DNA of 64,000 bases from Psychrobacter sp. I-STPA6b (GTDB lineage Bacteria > Pseudomonadota > Gammaproteobacteria > Pseudomonadales > Moraxellaceae). Of this stretch, positions 56,160-64,000 are shown piece by piece. Every line of letters starts with the position of its first letter. The stretch's first letter is position 1. A program made the position numbers and the translations under genes. The stretch spans positions 94,356 to 158,355 of the forward strand of contig NZ_VEWM01000070.1 in assembly GCF_020662265.1 (NCBI RefSeq), in the 5' to 3' direction. The notes under the pieces were generated by a model that did not search any database, was not told where the DNA came from, and saw only the letters and a list, made by a program, of their open reading frames with translations.

Positions 56160-57707
56160 ATGATTAATCTTCCCATGCCATATCCTGAAGAATTAATCTA
56201 TAGTACAGTTGCTAGATATAAAATTAGGGCTGGATTAATTAGTCCAAAACAGTTATTAGATGACGTATTTGAAGATAGAGGTGTTGTTGCAACAGTCGAT
56301 TTTCCCTGTCATTTATCTAAGATTATGAGCCACTATTCTAATAATCTCTTTAACCTCAATGACATTGTATATCAGCACACACTTTTTCCTCTATATGCTC
56401 CTTTTATTCCTGAACTAAGAAGACAAGATTGTTTGAAGTGGATAGCTGGGCAATCACAAGGCTCTATTCATCTATCTATAGGTAGTAATGCTTCAAGACT
56501 ACCACCTTTAAAATATATTCGTTTCTGTCCACAATGCTTGAATGAGCAGTTTAAAACTCATGGAGAGTGGTATTGGTCTCGCATGTGGCAAATTTCAGGA
56601 ATAACCTGTTGTATTAAGCATGGAAAATTAGTGAATTCTTTAGTTAGATATCGCCCTAGCTCACGTCATGATTTTATTGCTCCCACTCCACAAAACTGTA
56701 TTATAAAACAACAAGAAAGTATCAGTGAAGATGATAGATTTCTTACCTCTAAAATAACTGAGCTTTTATCTTTAACTGAACAAACTTCAGCTACTTTTGA
56801 GCAATGGACTACATTTTATCAAAATTTAGCTAGAACGCATGACTGTATCAAGGGCACTCAGCAGATTAATCATGCCTGTATATTAGAGAAAGTGAAAAAA
56901 AGATGGTCATTAGAGTTTCTAGAGTCAAATAACTTAAATAAACTTGATAGTGAAACAGGTTGGCTTCGAAATATTTTTCGTAAACATCGTAAGTCATTTA
57001 GTTATATGGAACATATTGTTGCTATTGAATCTCTATTAGAAAAAGAATGGTCTTTTAAAACAATATTAGCTCAGGTAAAAAGCCGACCAAGTAAAGAATA
57101 TGGAAAAATAATACAAACAGAGAAAACCTTCAAGTCTGATAGTAACTTAGTAGAGGCTAAGCGAAATATTTGGATTAACTTAATCAAGACTAGCCAATCT
57201 ATTAAAGATACTAGGAAATCCAATCAAGCACTTTATACATGGCTATATAGACATGATAAAACATGGCTTCTTAATACTAATAAAAAATATCATACCTATT
57301 ACACTCCTGTAGGTACAAAAGTTAACTGGTATAACAGAGATAATGAGCTTGTGCGAAAATTGATAAGAATAAATAATGATACTGTCTGGGACTTGCAAGT
57401 ACCTCGTAAATCAAAAAGATGGTGGATAAAACAGATAGGTTCGGTCTCTATGATTGAGAAAAATTTTGATAAATTACCCTTAGTATCAGCCTTTCTAAAT
57501 AAATACTGTGAAGATGTCAGTGACTATCAGATTAGACGATTAAGCCGTGTGTTAATTGATAGCTTATTAGACAAAAAAGCTCTACAGTGTTGGGAGGTAT
57601 TAAGACTAGCTGGATTAAGTGATGAAAGAATTAGCCCTGAGTCTAGTCGATTTCTAGCAAAGGCGCATAATATTGTGAACAATCAAATTAGCAAGGTGAG
57701 TATATGA
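56160..57707 (+). CDS. tnsD: Target selector TnsD (TniQ family)
   Basis: TnsD binds the 3' end of glmS and directs insertion to attTn7. The 515-aa protein starts MINLPMPYPEELIYSTVARY as in Tn7, with the zinc ligands Cys123, Cys126, Cys151 and His154 (Tn7: 124, 127, 152, 155), then IFRKHRKSFSYMEH and TWLYRHDKTWLL. It begins one base after the tnsC stop and overlaps tnsE by 4 bases. Its presence at glmS shows the element uses the classic safe site. Confidence 0.95.
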   Translation: MINLPMPYPEELIYSTVARYKIRAGLISPKQLLDDVFEDRGVVATVDFPCHLSKIMSHYSNNLFNLNDIVYQHTLFPLYAPFIPELRRQDCLKWIAGQSQGSIHLSIGSNASRLPPLKYIRFCPQCLNEQFKTHGEWYWSRMWQISGITCCIKHGKLVNSLVRYRPSSRHDFIAPTPQNCIIKQQESISEDDRFLTSKITELLSLTEQTSATFEQWTTFYQNLARTHDCIKGTQQINHACILEKVKKRWSLEFLESNNLNKLDSETGWLRNIFRKHRKSFSYMEHIVAIESLLEKEWSFKTILAQVKSRPSKEYGKIIQTEKTFKSDSNLVEAKRNIWINLIKTSQSIKDTRKSNQALYTWLYRHDKTWLLNTNKKYHTYYTPVGTKVNWYNRDNELVRKLIRINNDTVWDLQVPRKSKRWWIKQIGSVSMIEKNFDKLPLVSAFLNKYCEDVSDYQIRRLSRVLIDSLLDKKALQCWEVLRLAGLSDERISPESSRFLAKAHNIVNNQISKVSI

Positions 57708-59269
57708 AAGTGGAATACTATCCAGAAAACTCCCAGATATGGTATGTTGCTCATCTTTTCAAATTTCACAATTTAAAGACTTGGAACATTGACCTTTGCA
57801 TAAAAAGTGGTCAGCAGGAACAGGTATTACATACTAGACTGTCAAATTTGCCAGCAATTGCAAAAAGACGTTTTATAAATCCTACTGATGGTCAGGCTCG
57901 TAAAGCTGGCTATCCATTTAATCTGAAAAATATATCTACTTCTAATTGGCAAGTGGGAACTGATTTAGAAAGTGGAGGCAATACTTTTGTATTTGACTAC
58001 ATCCAATTTAACGATACAACAATAACAATTCATATACCTCAAATTGAGTTTGCCCGAGTTTTATTTTTTCATAACGCTTATCTTGCCCGAAACTGTATAG
58101 ATCAGAGCATACTCAGTAGAGAGTTTTGGATTCAAGAAGTTCAGAAAAATTCAATACTAGTAAATATTTTACCAACAAACTCTCTATCTCTAAAAACCTT
58201 TGAAAGTGAGAGTCAAAGACGCTTATTAGCTTGGGTACTAATAGACGATAATGCTCGCGCCTCTTATGAAAGTATAGCTAAAAATTTTATTAAAGGAGTA
58301 AAACAAACTCAAGATAAAAAGATGTGGTGCTTTAGTTTTAATCCTCCCAATTTAGAGGATATTTCGCTCGAAACTACAGGTTGGCTGGATAAAAAAACTA
58401 ATAACTACTATGTCTATGAAATTTTAGGCATTAGTAATATTCCTTCGTCATTATCTCAAAAAGTACAGTTTTATAGTGATAAGTTCAAAGTTGGTAAAAA
58501 AGGTAGCACTAAAAGCAACAGTGCTAAGCCAATTGGTTCAAAAGATAGCGATACTATTGACGATCAGCAAGAACCAAATATTGATACTAAGTTAAAAAAA
58601 ATAGAGATTCCAACAACCTCTTTTAGTTTTGCAAATGCAATAGAAACTCGAAAAGTTATCAAAAAAAGAGTTTCTGGTACAAAAGGGCTAGAAGCTGAAG
58701 AGTATGAGGAATTAGTAGAACTGGATCTTAGTGCAGATGAAGCCATAGTTGATGGTACTGCATGCCAAGCAGATTTCTCTGGACTTGACGATGATAGTGA
58801 CGTTTTAGAACTTTATATGCAACGATTTGAAGCTTTTAAACTGTTAATAAAAAGGCTTTCCAAACACCCAGCTATTGAATGCACTGAGAGATTACATTTT
58901 TTACCTGCTGTTGGACGTTCTAGGCTACATAGAACAATAGACGGAAATAAACGCTCTATACTTGAGGTTAGAGTTAAAACGGATACATCTCAGTTTGTTA
59001 TTTTAGAAATAGATACGAGTGATAACTCTAAACCAGTGTCAACTTTGATAATAAAGGTTGATGACATCAATACTTGGAATGAACATATTGATGAGGTATT
59101 AAAGATAATTGTTAAGAGGTCGCTACGCTGGCCGAAGATTAATTATCTCAAAAAATTCGGCACTGTACGCACATTAAATCACCCTCAAGGTATATTAGAG
59201 CTTACAGAGGATAGTGAGGAGATTATTAGCTGGCAACATAGATTAAACCAAGCCTTAAGTATTGTTTAG
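57704..59269 (+). CDS. tnsE: Target selector TnsE (conjugation/replication pathway)
   Basis: TnsE directs Tn7 to lagging-strand replication, favouring conjugal plasmids, through contact with the beta clamp. The 521-aa protein matches Tn7 TnsE (538 aa) in VAHLFKFHNLKTW, IPQIEFARVLFFHNAY, CFSFNPPN, GRSRLHRTIDGN and LNHPQGILELTEDSEE. The middle (about 255-365) is low in conservation and Asp/Glu-rich. A final short hydrophobic motif for the clamp was not certain. Keeping tnsE means both targeting routes are probably active. Confidence 0.92.
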   Translation: MKVEYYPENSQIWYVAHLFKFHNLKTWNIDLCIKSGQQEQVLHTRLSNLPAIAKRRFINPTDGQARKAGYPFNLKNISTSNWQVGTDLESGGNTFVFDYIQFNDTTITIHIPQIEFARVLFFHNAYLARNCIDQSILSREFWIQEVQKNSILVNILPTNSLSLKTFESESQRRLLAWVLIDDNARASYESIAKNFIKGVKQTQDKKMWCFSFNPPNLEDISLETTGWLDKKTNNYYVYEILGISNIPSSLSQKVQFYSDKFKVGKKGSTKSNSAKPIGSKDSDTIDDQQEPNIDTKLKKIEIPTTSFSFANAIETRKVIKKRVSGTKGLEAEEYEELVELDLSADEAIVDGTACQADFSGLDDDSDVLELYMQRFEAFKLLIKRLSKHPAIECTERLHFLPAVGRSRLHRTIDGNKRSILEVRVKTDTSQFVILEIDTSDNSKPVSTLIIKVDDINTWNEHIDEVLKIIVKRSLRWPKINYLKKFGTVRTLNHPQGILELTEDSEEIISWQHRLNQALSIV

Positions 59270-59330
59270 TGTGCCCTACTCTCAGATATAGAGTTTCATA
59301 AAAATAATTTAAGTATTTATTATGAATATT

Positions 59331-59540
59331 TTAAAATAACTGTTTAATATCAATATCTAATGCATCACATATTTCATATATTTTCTTTAGGGTAACATTT
59401 TTCTCACCTCGCTCAATATTGCCCATATAACTACGGTCAATATTGGCCAACTCAGCTAACTTTTCTTGTGAAAGTCCTTGCTCTTTTCTAACCTCACGTA
59501 CTCGCTTACCAAATGCTATTACCCTATCATCTTTAGTCAT
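59331..59540 (-). CDS. Small Xre-family HTH repressor
   Basis: A 69-aa one-domain HTH protein (LSQEKLAELANIDRSYMGNIERGEKNVTLKKIYEICDALDIDIKQLF). Size and sequence resemble the controller proteins of restriction-modification systems and phage Cro-type repressors. ATG 59540 is chosen over GTG 59555. It is divergent from the zinc-ribbon protein gene, 88 bases apart, so it probably regulates that promoter and its own. It converges on tnsE. Confidence 0.82.
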   Translation of the reverse strand: MTKDDRVIAFGKRVREVRKEQGLSQEKLAELANIDRSYMGNIERGEKNVTLKKIYEICDALDIDIKQLF

Positions 59541-59628
59541 ATTTATAGCTACCACAACAAAGAAATAGCATTATTTGCAATGGTTCTATATAATATCTAC
59601 GGACTATAGTCGGTATTACAGGGTAATA

Positions 59629-60921
59629 ATGGAAACAACAGTAGAATATCAATCAAATATCACTGAAACACATAAGATTATCTGTAAAAAATACTGGTTA
59701 CGAGCAGATGGTAAAAAAAATAGTTATATCTATAGTTGCCAAGATATTGCTCAAGAATTTGATATGAAGAGTCAGGAAGTAACAGAGATTGTTAAACAGA
59801 ATTCTTGTTTAAAAATTCTTGGTCGTAGGTGTGTTGATTGTGGAGCTATCAAAACTTGTTATACACGTACAGAGTTTACCGAAACCAAGCTAGGTAAGAG
59901 AAATAACTGGCAGTGTGACAGTTGTCAAATTGCACTACAAAAGCAAAAAGAGCAAGAATATTTAGAATATTGTTTAGAGCAAGAGCGAATTAAACAGCAA
60001 CATAAACAGGTACTCATAAATAAAATGGGGGAATACAGAAATTTTCAGTTACGTCATATACCTTCAGTATCTGAAATTGATGTGCTTACTAAATTATTGC
60101 TTGTATTAATTACTGAAAGTTGGGGAGTAAAGAGCTTTCAAAAGACCATTTCTTTACGTGATAATTTGTTAATACCATTGTCACCATCTAATCAGTTAGA
60201 TATAAAAATAATAGAAAATTTATTCAAAGAGAATGTGTTAATACTCGGACTTCAGCAAAATATAAATAGTATTGAACTTAATGAATATGCTGAGCTGGAT
60301 ATAGACTACCAAACAGTTCGTTTAGACATAGCATATCCTTTAGAGGTTATGATACAGCTTAGAAAAGAGGTCAAGGAAAACAAAGAAATTGCATATCAGT
60401 TAATGAATATACCTATGTTTAAGTATTGGTGTCAGCGAATACAGCTATCAGAGTGTGTAAGCTATTTAAATGCCCAATCAAGATTAAATAATTTAACCCC
60501 TAATGTTAGTCAAAATATGTTGAATCTACTTAAAGAATGTTTAACTAAACTATCAGTATCAGATATGTATTATGTTATTTGGAAAGCTGTTGATAGTGCT
60601 AAGGAATATGCAAAACAAACAGGCATTACTAGACAACGTGCTTCAAACTCTATTCAAGGTAATATAGAGAGGGTCTTTAAAAATATATCAACAGGGCATT
60701 GGTTTCGTAATCCCTCACATCGTAAATTAGAACACCCACAATCTGCTGTCGCAAAAGTATGTTTTGACTATATTTTTGGAGTAGAAGATGGTGGATTTTA
60801 TTACACATTAAATGAACTTTCTAATAAATTTGAAGAACAAGATAGTTGTAAGAAATCAAATTATTCAACATTAGCAAATGTTCAATATCTAAAGAAGGAT
60901 ATTGAAATAAAACGACACTAA
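59629..60921 (+). CDS. Unknown cargo protein with HTH-like start and zinc ribbon
   Basis: A 430-aa cytosolic protein. Residues ~35-65 look like a helix-turn-helix (YSCQDIAQEFDMKSQEVTEIV). A zinc ribbon follows: CVDC, about 30 residues, then CDSC (about 82-115). The rest is alpha-helical, Leu-rich, with a coiled stretch rich in Gln/Glu right after the ribbon. I do not recognise the family. Start ATG 59629 has AGGG 6 bases upstream. Paired with the Xre repressor as cargo, a DNA-binding or defence role is plausible, but inferred. Confidence 0.7.
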   Translation: METTVEYQSNITETHKIICKKYWLRADGKKNSYIYSCQDIAQEFDMKSQEVTEIVKQNSCLKILGRRCVDCGAIKTCYTRTEFTETKLGKRNNWQCDSCQIALQKQKEQEYLEYCLEQERIKQQHKQVLINKMGEYRNFQLRHIPSVSEIDVLTKLLLVLITESWGVKSFQKTISLRDNLLIPLSPSNQLDIKIIENLFKENVLILGLQQNINSIELNEYAELDIDYQTVRLDIAYPLEVMIQLRKEVKENKEIAYQLMNIPMFKYWCQRIQLSECVSYLNAQSRLNNLTPNVSQNMLNLLKECLTKLSVSDMYYVIWKAVDSAKEYAKQTGITRQRASNSIQGNIERVFKNISTGHWFRNPSHRKLEHPQSAVAKVCFDYIFGVEDGGFYYTLNELSNKFEEQDSCKKSNYSTLANVQYLKKDIEIKRH

Positions 60922-61031
60922 TTGACGCTTTATTAGGTTCTTGTACTCTACTTGATATTAAAGTTTGTTATATTATAAAGGTCAGTTTTTATAGCTAATT
61001 TTATATGTCACTAATCACAAAAGGATATGAT

Positions 61032-61604
61032 ATGAAAAAGTCACTCATGCTTGCCACACTTTGTTTGGGAGCAATGCTAAGTAGTACCGCTAATGCTAGA
61101 GATAAAGCACCTCAAATGACTGATTATGGCTATAAAGTTGATGCTATTGTTGATGGCTATCATATTGACCAATGTAGCCCTGATTTAGAGGGTAATATTG
61201 ATATGTGTAGCCGAACAATGGTCAATAAAGTCAAAGAAATTGCAAAATACCCAGCAAACTTTGGTAAAAATTCAGTGCTATTTAGATTTTGGGATAGTGG
61301 TCTGAATTATTGGGTTTATGGTGCAGTTAATAAACAAACCAAAAATATTTTTGTATACCCTAGAGGGTTACGAGCTATGCAAGGGAATTTGAAAGATGTC
61401 AAAATTACCTTAGGCAAAAATCGGGATAGAATATGTACTGCTGGTGATGGTGTCATGATAGAAGGTACACAATATTCAAAATCATACGATGATACTTCTA
61501 ATGAAGTAGATTACTGTACACCTTATAGTGATTCGGAAGGGTTTGGTCAAACTTTAGAAGTAGATAGCAAAACGAGAAAAGTTATTCAAGAAGTATGGTA
61601 TTAA
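61032..61604 (+). CDS. Hypothetical secreted cargo protein
   Basis: A 190-aa protein with signal peptide MKKSLMLATLCLGAMLSSTANA. The mature part has four to five Cys that could form disulfides (DQCSPDLEGNIDMC, RICTAG, DYCTPYS) and a Trp/Tyr-rich centre. No family is recognised. Start ATG 61032 is preferred because AAAGGA lies just upstream. It is followed 34 bases later by another secreted protein in the same direction. Confidence 0.66.
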   Translation: MKKSLMLATLCLGAMLSSTANARDKAPQMTDYGYKVDAIVDGYHIDQCSPDLEGNIDMCSRTMVNKVKEIAKYPANFGKNSVLFRFWDSGLNYWVYGAVNKQTKNIFVYPRGLRAMQGNLKDVKITLGKNRDRICTAGDGVMIEGTQYSKSYDDTSNEVDYCTPYSDSEGFGQTLEVDSKTRKVIQEVWY

Positions 61605-61638
61605 ATTTTACACACTAAAATATAATAAGGAATTGATA

Positions 61639-62109
61639 ATGAAAACCAAGCAAATGCTATTAGGATTAACCCTTACAATCATGACTATAAGCTCTGCTAA
61701 CGCTAAATCCACTTCTACAGATTGGACTGCAAAATTGAAACCAATGACAGAAGGCTGCGCTTCTGTAGAGATGTATAGCTTATCACAAACTCTTAAAGAA
61801 TCTATTGTCAATCAAAAAATGGAACATCAAAATAATGAAGAAATCACCACTTATACACTAGAAAATGCAACAGCCTTTGGTCAACCACTATCTAAAATTG
61901 AACAAATGCAAAGTCTTGAATGGGGACATATGAGATTATACTTTAAAAACAACCAATTTATGTCTTTACGTTCACAATTTAAACTACCAGTAGATGATTA
62001 TGGTGATGTTGTAAGAAATGACACAATGGGGTATCAAGTTGGCGAAGGAATGTTAGTAGTATCATTAAGGTTTGATGGCGAACAAAAAACTATTACTTGT
62101 GCGTATTAA
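61639..62109 (+). CDS. Hypothetical secreted cargo protein
   Basis: A 156-aa protein with signal peptide MKTKQMLLGLTLTIMTISSANA, similar in style to that of its neighbour. The mature part has only two Cys (EGCASVEMYS near the start and TCAY at the end), consistent with one disulfide. AAGGAATTGATA precedes the ATG. The family is unknown. Probably cotranscribed with the gene before it. Confidence 0.64.
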   Translation: MKTKQMLLGLTLTIMTISSANAKSTSTDWTAKLKPMTEGCASVEMYSLSQTLKESIVNQKMEHQNNEEITTYTLENATAFGQPLSKIEQMQSLEWGHMRLYFKNNQFMSLRSQFKLPVDDYGDVVRNDTMGYQVGEGMLVVSLRFDGEQKTITCAY

Positions 62110-62497
62110 TTGATAGAACACTTGTAAAATTTATTATTAGCTCTTATAACTTGTTACTTAAGATTAATAAAATAGGTGCTTTTGCACGAAGTATAATAAT
62201 CAAGCATGCTTCAAACTCTATTTATACTATTTGAACCATAGTTCGGATAAAATCCAATTTAAGCATTTGATTTGAAAGCAAATTATTTTTCAATCACTCA
62301 AATACTCTATTAAACTAGAAGTGTTCTGTAAGTTTTATTCTAAGTTTATAGAGGCTTATATTCTATAGTTTTTGATAATATTAGGTTGAGCCTAAAATAT
62401 TGACAGTTATTATCCCAAATTCAGGATTAATTATGTTTTTCATTGCATTGAAGTGGCTATAGTTTTCTCCCAACTATAATTATGGCGTGTATAAAAT
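62110..62497. other. AT-rich spacer in the transposon cargo
   Basis: No gene, RNA or TnsB-like site was recognised in 388 bases. It lies between the secreted-protein genes and insertion-sequence debris. Confidence 0.45.
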
Positions 62498-62712
62498 TCA
62501 AATAAGCGGAAGCCAGATATAAATACAAGCAAGGATAATAGCAGCCCCATAACTTGCCTTTAGCTTATCATAGCGAGTAGATATTCCTCTAAAGTTTTTT
62601 AACCTGGCAAACGCATTTTCAACTAAAGGACAGCAACCATACAAGTACCAATCTAAGTTATCGTTATCATTCTTATAATTTGACTTAACAGATATGACTG
62701 ATAAAGAAAAAT
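62498..62712 (-). pseudogene. IS5-family transposase C-terminal remnant
   Basis: Read on the minus strand, the end NAFARLKNFRGISTRYDKLK followed by SYGAAIILACIYIWLPLI and TGA is characteristic of IS5/IS1031-type transposases (the DDE Glu region ENAFARLK). The N-terminal two-thirds is missing; the frame is open back to about 62712, where other sequence begins. No paired inverted repeats were identified. Confidence 0.8.
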
Positions 62713-62740
62713 TGTAGTGGTCAAGTAATTTTAGACACCA
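62713..62740. mobile_element. Possible IS3-family element end
   Basis: TGTAGTGGTCAAGTAATTTT followed by AGACACCA resembles terminal repeats of some IS3-family elements by my recollection. It is at the break point of the IS5 remnant. Its identity is not certain. Confidence 0.35.
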
Positions 62741-62792
62741 TTTAAGAGGATTTTATTAAAAAACAACCTATCTTTCTCAGTAGGTGTTAAAT

Positions 62793-62818
62793 TGTACTAG
62801 CTCAAACCTAATCTGACA
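62793..62818. repeat. IS481 terminal inverted repeat, left
   Basis: TGTACTAGCTCAAACCTAAT and then CTGACA; pairs with the copy at 63975-64000 with a few mismatches at bases 9-13. Confidence 0.85.
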
Positions 62819-62849
62819 GTACCCCCAAATTGACGGTCAAGATGTCAGG

Positions 62850-63899
62850 TTATATTTGAGCTAAATTCTTTTGTGCCCAAACGGATTTACCCTCAGTAAG
62901 CGTTTGCATAGGTGTTCTACCACAGCACATCTTACCTTGATGAGTTCTTTCATAATTATAATAAACAAGCCAATCATCTAAATCAGCTTGTAGAGACTCT
63001 AGATTATCGTAAATCTTCTTTCGAAAAGCAATTTGATAAAACTCTTGTAAGATAGTCTTATGAAACCGCTCACAAATACCATTGGTTTGCGGGGATTTGG
63101 CTTTAGTCTTAGTATGATCTATATCATTGATAGCCAAATAAAGCTCATAATCATGTTGTTCTACCTTACCGCAATACTCAGTACCTCTATCTGTTAATAT
63201 TCTAAGCATCGGTAACTCATGCTCTTGATAAAACGGCAATACCTTATCATTGAGTAAATCAGCAGCTGTAATCGGTGTTTTGGTATTATATAACTTAGCA
63301 TGTGCTACCTTCGAATAAGTATCTACAAAGGTCTGCATATAAACACGTCCAACGCCTTTTAAATGACCGACATAGAAAGTATCTTGTGAGCCTAGGTAGC
63401 CTGGATGTGCTGTTTCAATCTCACCAGATGCTTCATCGTCTAGTTTTTTCTTTTCAAGTGCTGATATTTGCTCATCAGATAAGAGGATGCCTTCGGCTTC
63501 TACTTTTGCCTCTAATGCCTTTAAACGTTTATTGAAGTTTTCTAGGTTGTGTCTTAACCATATAGAACGTACACCACTGCCTGAAACAAAAATACCTACT
63601 TTTCTAAGTTCATTAGAGGTTCTGTGCTGACCGTGAGCAGGATAGTCTATGGCATGTTGTATGACAGCTTGTTCTGTGGACTCATCAACTCGATTCTTAA
63701 GGTTAGGTACTCGCCTTGATTGATTCACTAATGCGCCTATACCGCCGTTGTCTGCCATTTCTTTATAGCGATAAAAGGTGTCTCGAGAGACCCCCATTAT
63801 TTTACAAGCTTTAGAGACGTTACCTAGCTCTTGAGCTAAGTTTAGTAAGCCTGCTCTGTGTTTGATGATTGGATTACTATTTGTGCTAGAATGGTTCAT
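62850..63899 (-). CDS. IS481-family transposase
   Basis: A 349-aa transposase: N-terminal HTH (SKACKIMGVSRDTFYRYKE), then a second winged HTH, and the rve integrase core with DDE residues in MQTFVDTYSKVAHAKL, RILTDRGTEYCG and SPQTNGICERFHKTIL. The length is typical of the single-frame IS481 group. It is intact, so the element may be active. It lies on the strand opposite to tnsA-E. Confidence 0.94.
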   Translation of the reverse strand: MNHSSTNSNPIIKHRAGLLNLAQELGNVSKACKIMGVSRDTFYRYKEMADNGGIGALVNQSRRVPNLKNRVDESTEQAVIQHAIDYPAHGQHRTSNELRKVGIFVSGSGVRSIWLRHNLENFNKRLKALEAKVEAEGILLSDEQISALEKKKLDDEASGEIETAHPGYLGSQDTFYVGHLKGVGRVYMQTFVDTYSKVAHAKLYNTKTPITAADLLNDKVLPFYQEHELPMLRILTDRGTEYCGKVEQHDYELYLAINDIDHTKTKAKSPQTNGICERFHKTILQEFYQIAFRKKIYDNLESLQADLDDWLVYYNYERTHQGKMCCGRTPMQTLTEGKSVWAQKNLAQI

Positions 63900-63974
63900 G
63901 TGTGTTATTCCTTATTTGATAAAGTTTAGACATCTTCATCAATTTGGGTAACACACTCTTTTTTAAAGTGTGAT

Positions 63975-64000
63975 TGTCAGATTAGGTTGAGACTAGTACA
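63975..64000. repeat. IS481 terminal inverted repeat, right
   Basis: TGTCAGATTAGGTTGAGACT and then AGTACA, the inverted partner of 62793-62818. It ends exactly at the window edge. Confidence 0.85.

Larger units (their letters stand above)
51438..64000 (+). mobile_element. Tn7-family transposon (right end, tnsABCDE, cargo; left end beyond window)
   Basis: The element starts with TGT at 51438, and the first TnsB-site core AATAAAGT begins 11 bases later, the same spacing as in Tn7. Complete tnsA-E genes follow in Tn7 order. Coordinates at the right edge are a minimum: no left end was found up to 64,000. Visible cargo: an Xre/zinc-ribbon gene pair and two secreted proteins, with insertion sequences nested after them. 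Confidence 0.9.
62793..64000 (-). mobile_element. IS481-family insertion sequence, apparently complete
   Basis: 26-base imperfect terminal repeats lie at 62793-62818 and 63975-64000. Both ends begin TGTACTAG and share CAACCTAATCTGACA or a close variant. A single intact transposase gene is between them. Total 1208 bases. The right flank is off the window, so a target duplication cannot be checked. Confidence 0.88.

Noticed and set aside
51438..59269. CRISPR-associated (guide-RNA) transposon
   Set aside because: No cas genes or repeat-spacer array; TnsD and TnsE are the classic Tn7 selectors, and the insertion is at the glmS site.
62110..62497. Possible Tn7 left end, for example around 62320-62350
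   Set aside because: AGTTTTATTC and similar strings match the TnsB site only loosely; there are no repeated copies, no terminal ACA and no ATGTT duplication.

Overview
The window looks like chromosomal DNA of a gammaproteobacterium of the family Moraxellaceae (Moraxella or Psychrobacter type). This rests on low GC content, a set of proteins that read as Moraxellaceae-like (long PlsB, type II homoserine kinase, EttA, MarC, TesB), the nusB-thiL-pgpA and glmU-glmS gene orders, and a canonical Tn7 attachment site after glmS. The genus is inferred, not proven. I found no rRNA, tRNA or CRISPR locus.

Positions 1-27.6 kb are mostly housekeeping: a coiled-coil membrane protein, a DegP/MucD protease, a cation:proton antiporter with a TrkA-N domain, the pabC/mltG/tmk cell-wall and nucleotide block, aroE, an acyl-CoA dehydrogenase, two lipoproteins, ybaK, the ribosome GTPase ylqF, mutY, a duplicated DUF305 lipoprotein, an MltB-like lytic transglycosylase, marC, tesB and plsB. 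The pabC-mltG-tmk block is interrupted at 7.9-9.2 kb by a close homologue of DpnI, the restriction enzyme that cuts methylated GATC, and by an unknown gene that appears frameshifted at a run of eight A.

Positions 27.8-32.7 kb form a small variable island. A kelch-repeat protein gene is followed by three related ~140-aa genes on the opposite strand. Between them lie exact re-copies of the last 37 codons of the kelch gene and a strong hairpin, which shows that the cassette expanded by tandem duplication. Next come a P-loop polynucleotide-kinase-like protein and a bacterial Thg1-like 3'-5' polymerase, a plausible RNA-repair pair.

Positions 32.7-51.4 kb return to core genes: ettA, an amino-acid-type binding lipoprotein, phhB, a DUF457 hydrolase, a YchJ-like SEC-C protein, a four-gene minus-strand cluster led by a homoserine kinase with an extra C-terminal domain, a HAD/LysE pair, hisF, ribH, nusB (long tail), thiL, pgpA, glmU and glmS.

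From 51,438 onward lies a Tn7-family transposon at the expected site about 25 bp after the glmS stop codon. Three perfect tandem 20-bp repeats form its right end and match the Tn7 TnsB-site core. A candidate promoter overlaps a terminator-like hairpin that abuts the tnsA start codon, followed by complete tnsA, tnsB, tnsC, tnsD and tnsE. Catalytic and zinc-binding residues fall at almost the same positions as in Tn7. Cargo visible in the window is a small Xre repressor divergent from an unknown zinc-ribbon protein, and two small secreted proteins. These are followed by insertion-sequence debris (an IS5-family transposase remnant and a possible IS3-like end) and an intact IS481-family element that ends at the last base of the window. 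The left end of the Tn7-like element is not visible, so more cargo probably lies beyond 64,000.
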